Shown here: positions 11,164 to 24,149 of the stretch, one piece after another | Position numbering within the stretch: the stretch's first letter is position 1 | Layout of the letters: every line of letters begins with the position of its first letter | Position numbers and translations under genes: made by a program | The notes under the pieces: generated by a model | Database searches by the model: none | What the model was told of the DNA's origin: nothing | The model's input: the letters and a program-made list of their open reading frames with translations, nothing else | From: Papio anubis | Lineage: Eukaryota > Chordata > Mammalia > Primates > Cercopithecidae | Direction of reading: 5' to 3' | Assembly (NCBI RefSeq): GCF_008728515.1 | Contig: NC_044990.1 | Coordinates: forward strand, 64,832,879-64,896,878 | Length of the DNA stretch: 64,000 bases

Positions 11164-12774
11164 GATTCTGTGACAATATTGTTTAGTCACTAAATGTTTC
11201 AAACTCTTAAACAGAAAAATGTACATGCAAGATTACAATGAATACAAAGCTATAAATGTGCAAAAATCATTAAATGAATGTAACTATCACAGATTTTAAT
11301 TGAACCACTAAGTTTGCTTTACTCTTTTATAGAGTTAATTGTACTTTGTTATGTAATTTTATTATTTATTTGAATGACTAGTCCTAAATTTTTACAAATC
11401 AAAAGTAAACAAAGCAAACCAAAACAAACCAAAAAAAGCCTAGAACAATGCAGAATCTGGTTTATTCCTGCTCCAGTCACAGGTACTTGTTCTCAGTGTA
11501 AGGAGAGAGAGCTGTGTCTCTTGTCACAGAATTTTACTTGTTACATAATGGGACATATTTTGTCTTAAATATTAATTTTAATTCTGAGTCTCTTGTTTCC
11601 AATAAGAAAGGGTTTGTATGTTTTTTAAGTTTACATGGCTGTGTAACTAAATTAGTCATATTTTGAAATAAACATATTGTATTATATTACAAAATATATT
11701 TTACCTAATATTTAGTTTTATTTTTAAATGTACATATTTCTTATTCATATTTTATTGCAGTTAGTAGAGCCACCTGTAATTTTCTTCTTTGATAAAATGA
11801 GGGAATGAATTTTCGTAATTGCTTTTTTTAGAATATTTTGGCAATTCATCATTAGGGAACACATTACTGGAATCATCTTTTAATTACAGGTTGTATATGA
11901 TGCATCACTTTCTGTGTATTTATCATACATGAACTCTAATGTTGATTCGCCTGGCTTGTTCTTCTGAATCCTACTTGTCAAAACTAACTGGCTCACTCAT
12001 AAAGTCTATTTAACTATTTTCTGCTTAAACAATATAAACAAGAAATTTATAAACCTTCCTTTTTACAAGAGAAGCAAAAATATACACAAAAATAATTTCC
12101 TACTTATTAAAATAAAAATAAATATTTATAAAATAAATATAATCAACTTTTTGTATATAACTGTCTTATGTCTATGCTTTTTATTGGAATTTGTAGAGTA
12201 TCATTATGAGTTAATGAGATTTTACATCGTCACTTTGTTTTGATTGGCTTCATTATTCTTACTATTTAAAGTTTCATGTATTACAACTTACCACAAAAAA
12301 TGCCCCTTTAGCAGCCTACTTGATCTTACCATTGCTTTGTGCTTTTCTTCAGAGCATTTCTAGTTCTAGTGATAATGGTATATTTCAGACTCATTTTGAC
12401 TTTACTTGGTCCAACTTGTGGGACCAAGTACCCTCCAAGGATTCCTTGTTTTCTTAGTAGCACTTGGTTTAGGGACAAAAATCTGAAGACTAATGGTGCT
12501 CCTGAGTTTGATGGTGTGCAGAAATGTGTTTGCAGTTACTATTTATTCATCTTAACATTGACAAAGCCAGAAAGTACATCTTTTAAAGTCATGAATTCAC
12601 AATGAATTTTTCACAACTTGACAAGCTAAAGCTCCTTCTTTCTCGCACTATATGGTTATATTTGCACTTAAGATTTTTTTTGATGTTGACACTAAGGGCT
12701 TCTGGGGTCAATCTAAGATGAGGTATGCATAGTAATAAGTAAAATAATAATAATTTAAAAAAAGAAGTTCAAAT
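11164..12774. other. AT-rich stretch; one perfect hairpin
   Basis: No gene is recognised. It contains a 10-bp perfect stem with an 8-nt loop at 12403-12430. The segment 12300-12720 has higher complexity and could be an old repeat, but I cannot name it. Confidence 0.45.
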
Positions 12775-12791
12775 AGAAAAATAGTATTTTT

Positions 12792-13112
12792 GGGGCCAGG
12801 CCCAGTGGCTCACGCCTGTAATCTCAGTACTTTGGGAGGCTGAGGTGGGCAGATCGCAAGGTCAGGAGTTCGAGACAAGCCTGGCTAGAGATAGTGAAAC
12901 CCCATCTCTACTAAAAATACAAAAATTAGTCGGGCATGGTGGCACATGCCTGTAGTCCCAGCTACCCGGGAGGCTAAAGCAGGAGAATGGCTTGAACCTG
13001 GGAGGCGAGGTTTGCAGTGAGCAGAGGTTGTGCCACTGCACTCCAGCTTGAGCGACAGAGTAAGACTTAACCTCAAAAAAATAAATAAATAAATAAATAA
13101 ATAAAAAGAAAA
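12792..13112 (+). mobile_element. AluS-type SINE, sense
   Basis: Full-length Alu with moderate divergence and an (AAAT)n-type tail at 13075-13104. Perfect 17-bp target-site duplication AGAAAAATAGTATTTTT at 12775-12791 and 13113-13129. Confidence 0.95.
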
Positions 13113-13129
13113 AGAAAAATAGTATTTTT

Positions 13130-13429
13130 TAAATGTAAAGTAAAGGAGTATATTGCTATTGTAGGGAAAAATTACATGAGATGTGGCTCATGAATTATGT
13201 AGGGGGATAACATATGGCCTTTGTGTCTATTTCAAAAATATTTGGATTAATTGGTTAGTTTTGAATATTTACATTTTTGTTTTAGTTTTGCTTTTGTACT
13301 TGTACTTTTTCAAGTTAAATGATAATTGATTGATGACTAAAATATTATTATTTTTAAATTACAGTTTATTTGCTGAGACAGATTGAGGGTAAGTAGGTAG
13401 GTATGAATGGTTACTACATTAATAAAGTT
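13130..13429. other. AT-rich stretch with nothing recognised
   Basis: I see no coding, RNA-gene or transposon signature in this 300-bp interval between the Alu and the L2-like remnant. Confidence 0.45.
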
Positions 13430-13900
13430 AAGGGAATGTATTGACTTGCATTGCAGTGGTGGCAATGTGAATAAAAGCAATAGGAGATACAAAGTGATTT
13501 TACATTTAATTGGACCTGTGGCCAGAAAAGGGGAAAAGAACAAATGTTAAGGATAAATACAACCTTTAAACCGTAAACTGGGAAAGTTCTGATACACTTA
13601 CTGAGCTAGAAAACACTGGAAGAGGGTCAAGATGACAGACAAGGTTGTGAGTACAGTTCTAGACATAAGTTAAAGTGCCTGTGAGATATGTGCTTGAGGG
13701 TAACAAGAGGCTCTTGATTTTTGTGTCTGAATCATAGCCAATGGAGGTGTGGTCCTCAAAAGAGAAGGAATAATTCTTAGTATTAAATGCTACTGCAAAT
13801 GATTGTAGATATGAACTAAATTAGATTAATTATGATATGAAGCTTTCTGGAGTTAATGGCAAAATTACCTTTTATAAATTATTGTAGACAGAGTTGAGTT
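13430..13900 (-). mobile_element. Probable L2 LINE remnant, antisense
   Basis: A chain of weak matches in the expected order resembles antisense LINE-2 (segments near 13450-13520, 13600-13690 and 13740-13870). It is strongly diverged and its edges are uncertain. Recognition is by eye only. Confidence 0.45.
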
Positions 13901-15881
13901 TCCCTGGATTGAGAAATAACAGTATTCTCAAATTAGATATAATATGTGTAGAAGTTACTTGTGCTTGAAAAGAGATGTGGCAGAGTAGCTGTTAAAACTA
14001 GGAATGAAGGAAGTTCTTGTGCCTTTGTATTATTACATTTAGTAACCGTGAGATATGCTTAAATTAGAAGTGTCATGCTTGGATATTTATATCAAAATAT
14101 ATTATAATTTAATTAGTGAAGACTTCTTGAAGAAACTAATTCCTTAAGAATAGGAAGGAACATAGGAAGGATATACATTATCAGAAGTGTGCAAAATTTT
14201 AAGAGAAGGGAATATGACAGGTAAAGACTGTAAATTATAGTGTTTATAAGAATTAGTATTATCTTCTGTGTATTTGTATATATTTTATAATTATAATATT
14301 ATAAGAAATGTCCTCATGATTTACTTGGAAGTATATAAATAGATTTAGAGTTTAAAAAATAAGCTGATTAATTCTATGTTTTAGATTATATTATTTCAAT
14401 TTATATTGTTTATTTGTAAATACAGTATATTCAACCTTGTGTGAGTAACTTAAGAATAAAGATTTTCTTCAGTACATTTTCACTCACTTTCATAAATATA
14501 GTGTTGAAATGGCTATATATTTTAACAAGGTATATTCAGTATCTTTAACCGAAATCAGTTTTATTTCTTTTGCCAAAAGAAATGGTGATAAAAGGATGAA
14601 TTGCAGAAAAGGAGATGTCAGAAAAAAGACAGATGATCATCACCCACCAAACAAACGGACATTTTCTTGTCAACTTTTGTCTCTTCTGTCATAGAAATTC
14701 TTCTGAGGTTTCAGGCTTTCAAAAGATTTGACACAATATTTTAGAAGTGGCAAACACTGTTGCAGAACACCGTATAAAAAACAAGATTTTCTGTTTTTTG
14801 TTTGTTTGTTTGTTTTGCTTTTTGTTTCCAAATTTCTATATCTCATTATTAAATTTGTTTCACTCTAAATACAAAGATTATGGCTTGAGCTTTCTTTAGA
14901 ATAGTAGCTTTCTTTAAAAGTAAAATATGTCCTTTTCATCTAACTCTTTGAATGTATCAGAGTTCTTGATTTATTGCAAAATACATTTTAGTCCTTTTCC
15001 TCTTGTATAAATTATTTTGGGTTTCTTAAGTTTAACTAATGGTTGCTCAATTTGTCTCATAAAATGAAAATGTGATAGGGAATTGAATGGGTGCCTAAAG
15101 AAAGGCTATTAGTACACTTTTTTGTTAAAATAATTTGATTCTATTTAAAGTATTTATTTTATGTTCTCCATCAAAGATATTATCTTGTTAAACATGTGTT
15201 TCTTCTATAATTATTTTGGAATTAAATCTTCACCTATTAGTTTCCATTGTAAAAAAAAAAACATTTAATATAACACATATGTAGAAAAAAATTATATTTT
15301 AATCAGATCAATTAAAACAAAAATATTTATATGAGTACATGATAATTTACTTAATTAATAGGCTGTCACTGAAAAACTTAAATAAATGTAATCTTTGTAA
15401 CTGCCAAATCTTAAACATTACTATTGTATAATCTGTATTTTATCATTTTGTAACTGGTAAAAGCTTTATCTTTCTTACCAAATTTTGAGCTCTTAAATTT
15501 TAGTTGGCAGAAAAGGGAGTTTGATTAAAGGAAGACATATTTGTCAGGAGTAAAGTAATTTCTGTACTAAATTAACATGGAAATGCCTGCAAAATAAGTA
15601 TGTCATGTGTGAAGTGTTTCAATAAGACTAGAAACTACAATAAAATATTTTAATATGGTATCTTGAAATCAGGAGGAGTGTAGAATTTGAGAAAATATGT
15701 GAGTTTTGCAAGACAAAGGTGGAAGGTGATGTTTATGGCTTAGGAAATTTAGTTCTAAATATCTAAAGTTCTAAAATTCTACTCTATTCAAAGCATCAAA
15801 CCATCAACAAAATTCTAGCCTTATCAGAGAAGAAAATTTATAATACATTGCTTAGAGTTAGACAGGATAGGTGGAGAAATT
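13901..15881. other. AT-rich stretch without a recognised gene
   Basis: It contains a short TTTG repeat (about 14797-14816) and an A11 run near 15251. A 61-codon open frame at 14509-14694 has no recognisable motif and no supporting context. Confidence 0.5.
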
Positions 15882-15901
15882 AAAATAAATTTAATTCCAC
15901 A

Positions 15902-16048
15902 TCGTGGAGTGGGGGGAGGGAGGAGGGATAGCATTAGGAGATACACCTAATGTAAATGACGAATTAATGGGTGCAGCACACCAACATGGCACATGTGTAC
16001 ATATGTAACAAAACTGCACGTTGTGCACCTGTACCCTAGAACTTAAAG

Positions 16049-16080
<32 letters not shown>
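15902..16080 (+). mobile_element. L1 3'-end fragment, sense, with (AAT)n tail
   Basis: Only the last ~150 bp of an L1 3' UTR is present: the G-rich run (15908-15923) followed by the conserved terminus, then an AAT-repeat tail (16050-16080). Target-site duplication of about 13 bp, AATAAATTTAATT near 15884-15896 and a one-mismatch copy at 16080-16092. It is a strongly 5'-truncated insertion. Confidence 0.88.
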
Positions 16081-16082
<2 letters not shown>

Positions 16083-16324
16083 TAAACTTAATTATTCAGT
16101 GAAGATGGATCAAGAACCTACTACATGGCAATCGCTTGACAAAGTCCTGAGTATTATTAAATTCATTCATTCTACAAGGTGTAGAGTAACGGATATGAAC
16201 AAAGGGAGAAAGAGTAAGTAGAGGAGGCACAGGGCTGCATTATACTAGGTAACCAAAGACTCTAAAGCACAGCATAACAATTAGGCAGATAGAGTTATCA
16301 ACATTTGCTTGCAGAAGCAAGCTA

Positions 16325-16515
16325 CTTTATTCATTCAAAAATATTTATATTTTCATTTATCAGGCATTGTACTAGAATAATATTTATTTTTATATTGGTT
16401 TCTGACTATATAGTGTTTTCAATGCAGTAGTTGAGCCACACTTTGAACAAATAATCAAAATAAACAGTATGATTTCAATTGACACAAGTACTATAAAACA
16501 AAAATAAAAGTAATG
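16325..16515 (-). mobile_element. Probable L2 remnant, antisense
   Basis: The segment begins like the antisense L2 3' terminus (ATTCATTCAAAAATATTTAT) and continues in L2-like order to about 16515, where the MLT2 LTR follows. It is heavily diverged. Confidence 0.45.
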
Positions 16516-16534
16516 AGAGTTTATGTTGTTTGTG

Positions 16535-16951
16535 ATGATTAATTTTATGCATTAACTTGACTGTATCAAGGGGCGTGCAGATATTTGGCTACACATTATT
16601 TCTGGATGTGTTTGTGAGGCTATTTCTAGATGAGATTAACACTTTGGATCAGCATATTTAGTAAAGCCCATTGCGCTCCTCAGTGTGGTTTGGCCTCATC
16701 CAATCCATTGAGCACTGGAATTTACACCATTGACTCCTCTACTTATCAGGCCTTTGGACTTAGACTGAAATACACCTTTGGTCCTCCTGGGCCTGCAGTT
16801 CGCAAACAGTAGATTATGAGAATTCTCAGCCTCATAATTGTGTGACCCAAACTCTCATAAATCTCTTCATATGAGTATATATGTATATATATGTGCATGT
16901 ATGAGTGTATCTCCTATTGTTTCTGTTTCTCAGGATGTTCCTGACTTAACG
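16535..16951 (+). mobile_element. MLT2-type ERVL LTR, sense (second copy)
   Basis: It opens with TGATGATTAATTTTATG and has the MLT2 series of internal motifs, including the cluster of near-repeated segments at 16720-16800. It ends near the CCTGACTTAA terminus around 16951. A short TA/TG-rich patch (16872-16902) lies inside. No internal ERVL region is attached, so it is solitary. Confidence 0.78.
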
Positions 16952-17070
16952 TTATTTAATTGACTTAATACTTAAGTTAGAAAAAGGTGAAATAAGGGGA
17001 GGTCATGAAATCCTCTTGGAAGAGGTGGTATTTATATATGAATCTAAAGAAAAGTAAAAGTATGTCATGA

Positions 17071-17385
17071 GCCAGGTGCGGTGGCTCACGCCTGTAATCC
17101 CAGCACTTTGGGAGATCAAAGTTGGGCGGATCACCTAAGGTCAGAAGTCTGCGACCAGCCTGGTCAACATGGGGAAACCCCGTCTCTAGTAAAAATACAA
17201 AAATTAGCTGGGCATGGTGACATGCACCTGTAATTCCAGGTGCTTGGGAGGCTGAGACAGGAGAGTCGCTTGAACAGGGGAGGCGGAGGTTTCAGTGAGC
17301 CGAGATCATGCCATTGCACTCTAGCCTGGGAGATAAGGCTGAAACTCCGTCTCAAACAAACAAACAGACAAACAAATGAACAAAC
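17071..17385 (+). mobile_element. AluS-type SINE, sense
   Basis: Full dimer with moderate divergence and a CAAA-type tail (17353-17385). Target-site duplication GTATGTCATGA at 17060-17070 and 17386-17396. Confidence 0.94.
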
Positions 17386-17396
17386 GTATGTCATGA

Positions 17397-20300
17397 AAAA
17401 ATAAAACAGGAATAAGAATGACAGGAGTCAATGCCAATGGCGTTCTTGAGCCAGAGAAACAGGTGTTTTTAGAAATTCTACCCACAGTAATACACATAAG
17501 TGAGGAATTTAAACAATGTATGCAATAATCTAATTTATACTTTAGAAAGAATGATATAATATTCCGAATCAGAGACTGATAAACTTTTCTTTAGTAGACC
17601 AAATAGTACACATTTTCATTTGCTGACATTGCTCATAACTCTTCATCTCTGCTCTTGTGGAAAGAAATTAGTACAGCTAATATATCCATTAATTAGTAAA
17701 GGTATCTCTATTTCATTAAACTTTATTTGCTGAACTTCTGGTTGTATGATAATGAGCAGATGGGCCTCAGTTTGCTGATTTTGGGCCTAAATAATTCATC
17801 TAGGCCACAAGTGAAGGCAGAGAAAAGGGTTAATAAACTATTAGAGAAGACAGTTTCTCTAACAAGTAGTTGCATAGAACTAGGTGGAAAAGTAAGTCAG
17901 TTTTTAAAGATAACTGGCTACTATTTTTACTAGGCTGTTTTTAAACTACTTTTTACTATGCTGTGTTCATTACGTTCTGTACTTGATTGAGAAGGTAGAA
18001 ATTACATTGGTTTGGATGTAAAGGAAGTAAGGTAGAAAAAGAAAGCAAGAAAAACACTAAGGATTTTTGGAAAACATTAGATAACAATCAAGTGTTAAAT
18101 GATAATATTTGTGAGCTCCTAGGATATATTATGATAAATAAAAATGAGAAGAAAGAATATCAATAAGAAATACAGTAGTGAGTCTGAAGGTTTTATGAGT
18201 TTTTATTGGACCTTAAAGGACAGTGGAATTTTATCATGTGATAACAGAGAAAGGCACTTTAGGTAAAGATAATTACATAAATAAACATGTCCAGGTGGGA
18301 GAACGTATGAGTGTAGGTGTGCATTTGTATGTGTTTGTGTGTCTGTATGTGCAAGAGAGAAAGAAAGAGACTAAGAAGCTTTGTCTTTTGTTGCACTTCT
18401 TTTCATAGTTGCAACCCTTTTATTATAAAAAGGACGTTGACTTCCTGAATGGCTAAGTACAAATGGTGTTTATATTGAATAGCATGATCAAATATAGTTC
18501 AGTAAATTATTAAGCAATTACAGTACATTTAAGCATTCTAATAAATATTTATGGAAGCCTGCTTTTAAATTAGTCGTTTTTCTCATTATCAAAATACAGA
18601 TAAAAATACAGCACACAGTACTGGTCTCAGAAAGTTCGCAATGCTATTTATTAGAAGCTTGAAAACCTTAAAGTGAAATGTGACAGCTGCTAAACTAGGG
18701 ATATGAATAAAAAGTAATGTAGGCAATAAAAAGAGACAGAGTAATCCTGCTTTATATTTGGACAGAAGGAGGTAACCAGGTAGGTTAATGATCAAGTTTG
18801 TGGTTGTGATTTAAAATTAAAAAGTAAATCTACAAATATCAGTAAAGCAAAGTAAATGTATGCTGATAATGTGTACATAACTTTAAAATGCCATTTCTGC
18901 ATAATATCAAATGTAACATTTTGGGATTAAAGATGTTTAATCATAAGTATTTTCTTCATTCAAATACAGAATATTTTATTAAATTTTTATTAAAAATTGG
19001 CAAACAAATTGATCTTTCTATATACCTCCTTTTGAAGCTGTAGTAGATCTGAGTTGTTTTGTAGCTTCTGCTCTTTGTAGACAAATTTTCCCAGTCCAGA
19101 TCATACCTTTTATTACATTTTTCAGTTCTTTTTACACAATTCCAAGATATTGGATCATTTGCACGGTTGTGTATGTACATTTGGCCCCAGTACTATTTAA
19201 ATGTAGATTTACATGTTCATGTGTTGGTAATTGTGTCTTGATATATATACTTGACAAAATAGAATGTGAATCTATTAATAAAAACAAACAAAGATCCAAC
19301 TCTCTCTTTCTCCTCCTCCTCTCTCTAAAATAAGAACAAGAGGTAGCTCACCAAAAGCATAATTTTTCAGAGTTATACCCCCTTAGCTGTGCTCTGTAAT
19401 TATATTCACTAGCTATAGTAGACAGTCACTTCACATTTATGTCAATTAAATGGCATTAAAATCTTAACTTGATACCTCTGCTTGCACGTTATTAGATGAT
19501 TTTCTCCTGATTCTTTAACCCTTTAGGAATTATTTTTCTGGAGAAATGACATTGTCTTTGAGCCAATTCTATCTAGTTCTTTCATCAAATAGGAGAAAAA
19601 TGTGATGGTCCACATAATTATGTCAGTACATACTTCAAAGCTTATGCTATATTTCAATTCTATAGCTTGTGTAATTGCTTTCAATCCTAAATTGCTTAAG
19701 GCCAGTTAAATGGACAATTTTTATAAATTTATTTTTTTCAATTAACCTTTTATAAACTTTCAAATATCTAAATTTTCTTTTAGCATGCCTGATGATAGTA
19801 GGTCAATGTAAGCTAATTATAAGTTATGTTGCAGAACAAATGTGTAAAAAATGTATTTGAAAAAAATACCCATGTACTTCAATGATAAATGGTATTAAAT
19901 TGCTATCATGTTGTATTCCATACATGTATGCATTGCCTCATTTATTAAAATACATATCTTTAATTTCTACAGTAATAGATGGAGGCACAATAGCAGCCTA
20001 AGTAAGAACATACATTTGTAGTTTGACAAACTAATTTTCACCCAAATTCCGTTGCGATGCAAAGTAGCTATGTGACTTGGATAAGCTATTAACCTTTTAA
20101 GTTTCAGGTTCTCACCAGTCACATTTTGTGTGTGTGGTACTGCCTCCCAGGTGAGTATCAAGATTGGAATTGATAAATGTATCAAATCATAACCATTTAC
20201 TTTTTTTAGCAATTTAAAGAATGACATTTTCTTCTCTTCCTGTGCATTTGCCTAAGAAAACAAATGCTATATTTTCCCAAGCTTTATAATCCCTTCTACC

Positions 20301-20956
20301 ATCTAACATGCTTATGTAATTTTAACCAAATCTGTAATGAGTATATATCTTCTGCTAAAATAAACATAATTTAAATTAACATTTTATAAGTTCTGAAACA
20401 TTTTAGTTTTCTTTAAACAATTCTTAAGTTGAATGATTTGACATTTTGATTTTGACATTTTATATTTGCTTTCTCTCATTCACCTCAAATTGTAACCCCA
20501 TAAAACTGATGAAAGCCTCAGCTCTTCTTATTCAAAATAAAAATTTTAATACCAAACAAAATATGGAAACTTACAAAAATGAAGTTCCTAATGATTAAAT
20601 AAATTTTTCATTTAACTGTGTGGAAAATATGACCCTATATTTGCACTTTTCTCATAGCAATTTTATCTTTAAAAGTTTAGTACACTATTTTCAAACTGAT
20701 AAGTTGTCAGAAATGTTGATGAGACTCAGACACTTAACTGAGTTCTCTGTTCACTATCAAAGTCTGAGAATAAAAAATGTGATGATAAAAAATAAAGTGT
20801 TGCACACAATTTTGAATAAAATTGGTCTGTTGTGTTATAGTTCAGTAGGGTAACTTTACTTAACAATAATCTATTGTATATTTCAAAATAACTAGAAGAT
20901 AATAATTTATTGTTCCCACCATACAGAAAAAATAAAAATTTTAGGTGACAAATTAT
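17397..20956. other. AT-rich stretch without a recognised gene
   Basis: It contains a TG-rich simple tract with an adjoining GA-rich run (18308-18370) and a pyrimidine-rich run (about 19301-19326). Several 60-85-codon open frames occur on both strands, none with a motif. I see no transposon I can name. Confidence 0.5.
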
Positions 20957-21296
20957 TTTGATTTGATCATTACACATTATTTGAATGTATCTAAATATCA
21001 TATGTAGACTGAAAATATGTGTTCATATTATATATCAATATAAATTTAAAAATTATAGTACAAAAACTTTTGTAAAATATATGAGAAATAAACATGTTAG
21101 AATGTACAAATATTTAATATCACATTTTTATATTTGATTTGATCATTATACATTATTTGAATGTATCTAAATATCATATGTAGCCTCAAAATATATGTTC
21201 ATATTATATATCAATACAAATTTTAAAATTATAGTATGAAAACTTTTATAAAATATATGAGCAATAAACATATTAGAATGTACAAATATTTAATAT
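20957..21296. repeat. Tandem duplication, 176-bp unit, about 1.9 copies
   Basis: Copy 1 (20957-21132) and copy 2 (21133-21296) share TTTGATTTGATCATTA, the ATATCATATGTAG motif, a TATATATCAATA motif and AGAATGTACAAATATTTAAT in the same order with a constant offset of 176 bp. Scattered substitutions show the duplication is not very recent. The unit is AT-rich and is not alpha satellite by sequence. Confidence 0.9.
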
Positions 21297-21459
21297 TAAA
21301 TGTATGGCACTTACATAAAGGCATCACAATGGAAACATCTATGTGTCCCCTTGGTTAAGATGATAGAGTAAATCTAGAGCTAAAGAATTCCTTATGAGAA
21401 AACTCAATATGATCAACAACACAAAAGTGACTAGAACGAATAAAAAATATTACAGCTGA

Positions 21460-21555
21460 GGTCAAGCATGGTGGCTCATGCCTGTAATCCCAGCACTTTG
21501 GGAGGCCAAGGAGGGTGGATGATGAGGTCAAGAGATTGAGACCATCCTGGCCAGG
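21460..21555 (+). mobile_element. Alu fragment: only the first ~95 bp
   Basis: The left-arm head of an Alu, including the GGAGGCC box, ends abruptly after CCTGGCCAGGG with no A-tail. The following bases belong to a different repeat, so the 3' part was lost or replaced. Confidence 0.85.
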
Positions 21556-21648
21556 GTAAGTTGAAAATATTGTAAATTGACATGATATTTTCAACTTGTG
21601 ATGGGTTTATCTGGACATATCTGCATGTAAGTCCAGGAACATCTGTAC
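21556..21648. mobile_element. Tigger-like DNA transposon terminal fragment
   Basis: TAAGTTGAAAATAT followed by an inverted copy and a GATGGGTTTAT segment resembles the end of a TcMar-Tigger/MER-type element. A 13-bp perfect inverted repeat pairs 21558-21570 with 21585-21597. The subfamily is uncertain. Confidence 0.4.
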
Positions 21649-21999
21649 TAAAAGGGAAGATATTTTACAGGGCATGTACCACAAAAGGTGGAAAGTTGGA
21701 AGCCATCAGAATTTTGCTTATCACAATGTCTTTGGATTTTTAGTCAACCTTCAACTAGTACACTACTTCACTTCTAAAATAAGAAAGTTATGTCAGTAAG
21801 TGAATTGTGTTATTAATGATATGCATTTTAATACTCTATTACTACAAGCCCATAGTATAGTATTTTGGTTTGAAACTGTCAGTTATATTTTGAAGATATT
21901 TAAGCAGTAAGAAAAATAAGTATATTATATATTCCCAGATATTTATCACTTCTGTTTTACTTGATTTCTTTGGGTAGATCAGATCCATCTGGGCACATT
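21649..21999. other. AT-rich stretch with nothing recognised
   Basis: I see no coding, RNA-gene or clear transposon signature. The HAL1-like remnant that follows might begin inside the last 50 bp. Confidence 0.4.
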
Positions 22000-23570
22000 G
22001 TCTTTACTAACCTTGCTTGTAGTGTAGGTCTTCTCTTGATGAATTCTTTCAAGATTTGTATGTTAAGGAAACTTTACATTTGTATTTGAAAGATATTATC
22101 TCTGGATATAGAATATGAGTGTGCCTTTGATTTTGTATTGTTTTGTTTTCCTATCAATGTTTGAATATGTTGCTCCACTATTTTCAGGCTTGCATTGTTT
22201 CTGAGAACTCTTCTTGATTCTTACCATTGTTCTTTATTCTCTTTTTTCATAAAGGCAATAGTTATGTTACTATGTCTTTTACTGTGGGCTCCTTTTTAAG
22301 GAATTATGTTTATCATTATATTCAAGTAGTTCTATTACAATATGCTCGATAAAGTTTTGTTCATTTTATTTCTGTGTGTTCAGGTTTTATTAAAATTCTT
22401 GGATCTATAGGTTTGTAGTTTTTATCAATTTAGAAAATTACCACACACTGCTACATTAACCATTTTGATGTCTCCCTTCCTTACTATCCTTCAAAGATTC
22501 CAATTATACTTAGGGTTTTTAAGTACATCTAGTATTTTGGTCTGCTTAAAATTGGCCCAGGGTACACTTACACTTAATTCACTACCTTTAAATTATTATT
22601 TTTTCTCTCCGTGTTCCAATTTATTACTTTATCCTTCTGTGTCTTCAAGTTCATTAATTGTTTTCTGCGGTGTCTAATCTGCTGCCAATGCATTTCAGTC
22701 TGTCATCTCAAACATTCTATTTTTAATCCCCAGAATTTGAATTTGTGTATTAAAAATATCTTTTTTCCTTACTTAACTTCCTAAACCTATGCTTTCTTTG
22801 TCATTTTGAATGTATTTAATATGATTATAGTGACTGTTTTAATGTCTGTTTGCTAATTTTAGTACTTGTATCATCTTGGGGTTCATTTTCATTTATTATT
22901 TTTTAAAATTCCTATTGTGGATTGTACTTTCAAGCTTCTTAGCATGTAGGCAACGTTTTATTGGGTACTAAGCATTGTGAATTTTTCCTTGTTGGGTTAT
23001 GGATATTTTTGTATCCTTATAAATTTTCTTGAGCATGTTCTGGGACTCAGGCTACTCGGAAACAGTTTGAAAAGCTTGACGTCTGCTTTTATGATTTGTT
23101 AGGCATGACCAGAATAGACTTTAATTCAGAGCATACAGTGACCAGGAACATGAAACTTAGATGTGCCTATTGATCCACTGGACCCATTTGAAATAGGGTA
23201 TTACTTATCTCCTAGACTCTGTAAGACACACATATGTGGAGTGTGTGTGGAGGTGGGGGAGTGTGTAATGGCATTTCCAATCCTCTGGTGTCTGTGATAA
23301 AACAGAACTTGTAATCAACACCCTTCATATATGTGGGAATCTCCTGTTCCTCACATAAATGGCCTTAAGTGCTCTGGGAAAGGATTGGGCATATATATTT
23401 GTTATCAGATTGCAGGATCTTTATTCAAGTATATTCAGCTACTCCATCAGTGAAGGAAATCTGAGTCTAAGAATTGACTAAAATCTGGACCTATTAAAGA
23501 GATGGTGATTTCCCACTCTGGTGACTAATACTACTCTTTGCTTGTCTGCTGGTGATTGCCTTTATTGCAC
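22000..23570 (-). mobile_element. HAL1/old L1 ORF1-type remnant, antisense
   Basis: On the minus strand the stretch matches the order of a HAL1-like element (a 'half-L1' with an ORF1-like frame): ORF1-like sequence at about 22600-23000, then a 5'-UTR-like part to about 23570. The frame is destroyed. The same arrangement recurs at 49140-50600. Confidence 0.6.
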
Positions 23571-24149
23571 AGAAAAAAAAAAGTGATATTAAGCTACTTC
23601 AAGTTCAATTGTTTTAAATTTCCTGAGTCTAGAGATATAAACAAATAATAAAATAAATTTTAAAATTTAAAATAGCATTTTCCATTTTAACTTTTTAGAT
23701 GGTAGATATCTCAAAACATCCTCAGTATAAGGCCTTAGTACAAAAAATACTGAGAAAAAAGATGTTTAATAATTACTCGTATTATTACTGAAATACTCGT
23801 ATAATAGAGATTAGTGTTTTTTATCATATAATTAGGTGAGCATGTTTCAACATTGTCATTTGTTTTTTAGTCAATGGAAATATAATGCATAAAATAAACA
23901 CTTAAAGCTACTTTATTTAAAAAGGTATAACTTTTAGTGCATATATTAAATTTAGTGTAGTTTGTCTTTCAATATTTGTATTTTTAACGTTTCAACTAAA
24001 TTTTTCTTTCTTCATTGACAACTATGTCAATTCAGTGTAATTATAAAGCTTTTACATATTAGCTGGATCTTTGTTTAATAACCAAGAAAATTAAAGAAAT
24101 TTAATTTTCAACCTTTGATAAGATAAAGAGTTAGATAAATCAATCTTAC
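23571..24149. other. AT-rich stretch without a recognised gene
   Basis: I see only short A/T runs and no supported feature. Confidence 0.5.

Noticed and set aside
20957..21296. Alpha-satellite interpretation of the 176-bp repeat
   Set aside because: The unit length is near 171 bp, but the sequence lacks alpha-satellite motifs and only two copies exist.
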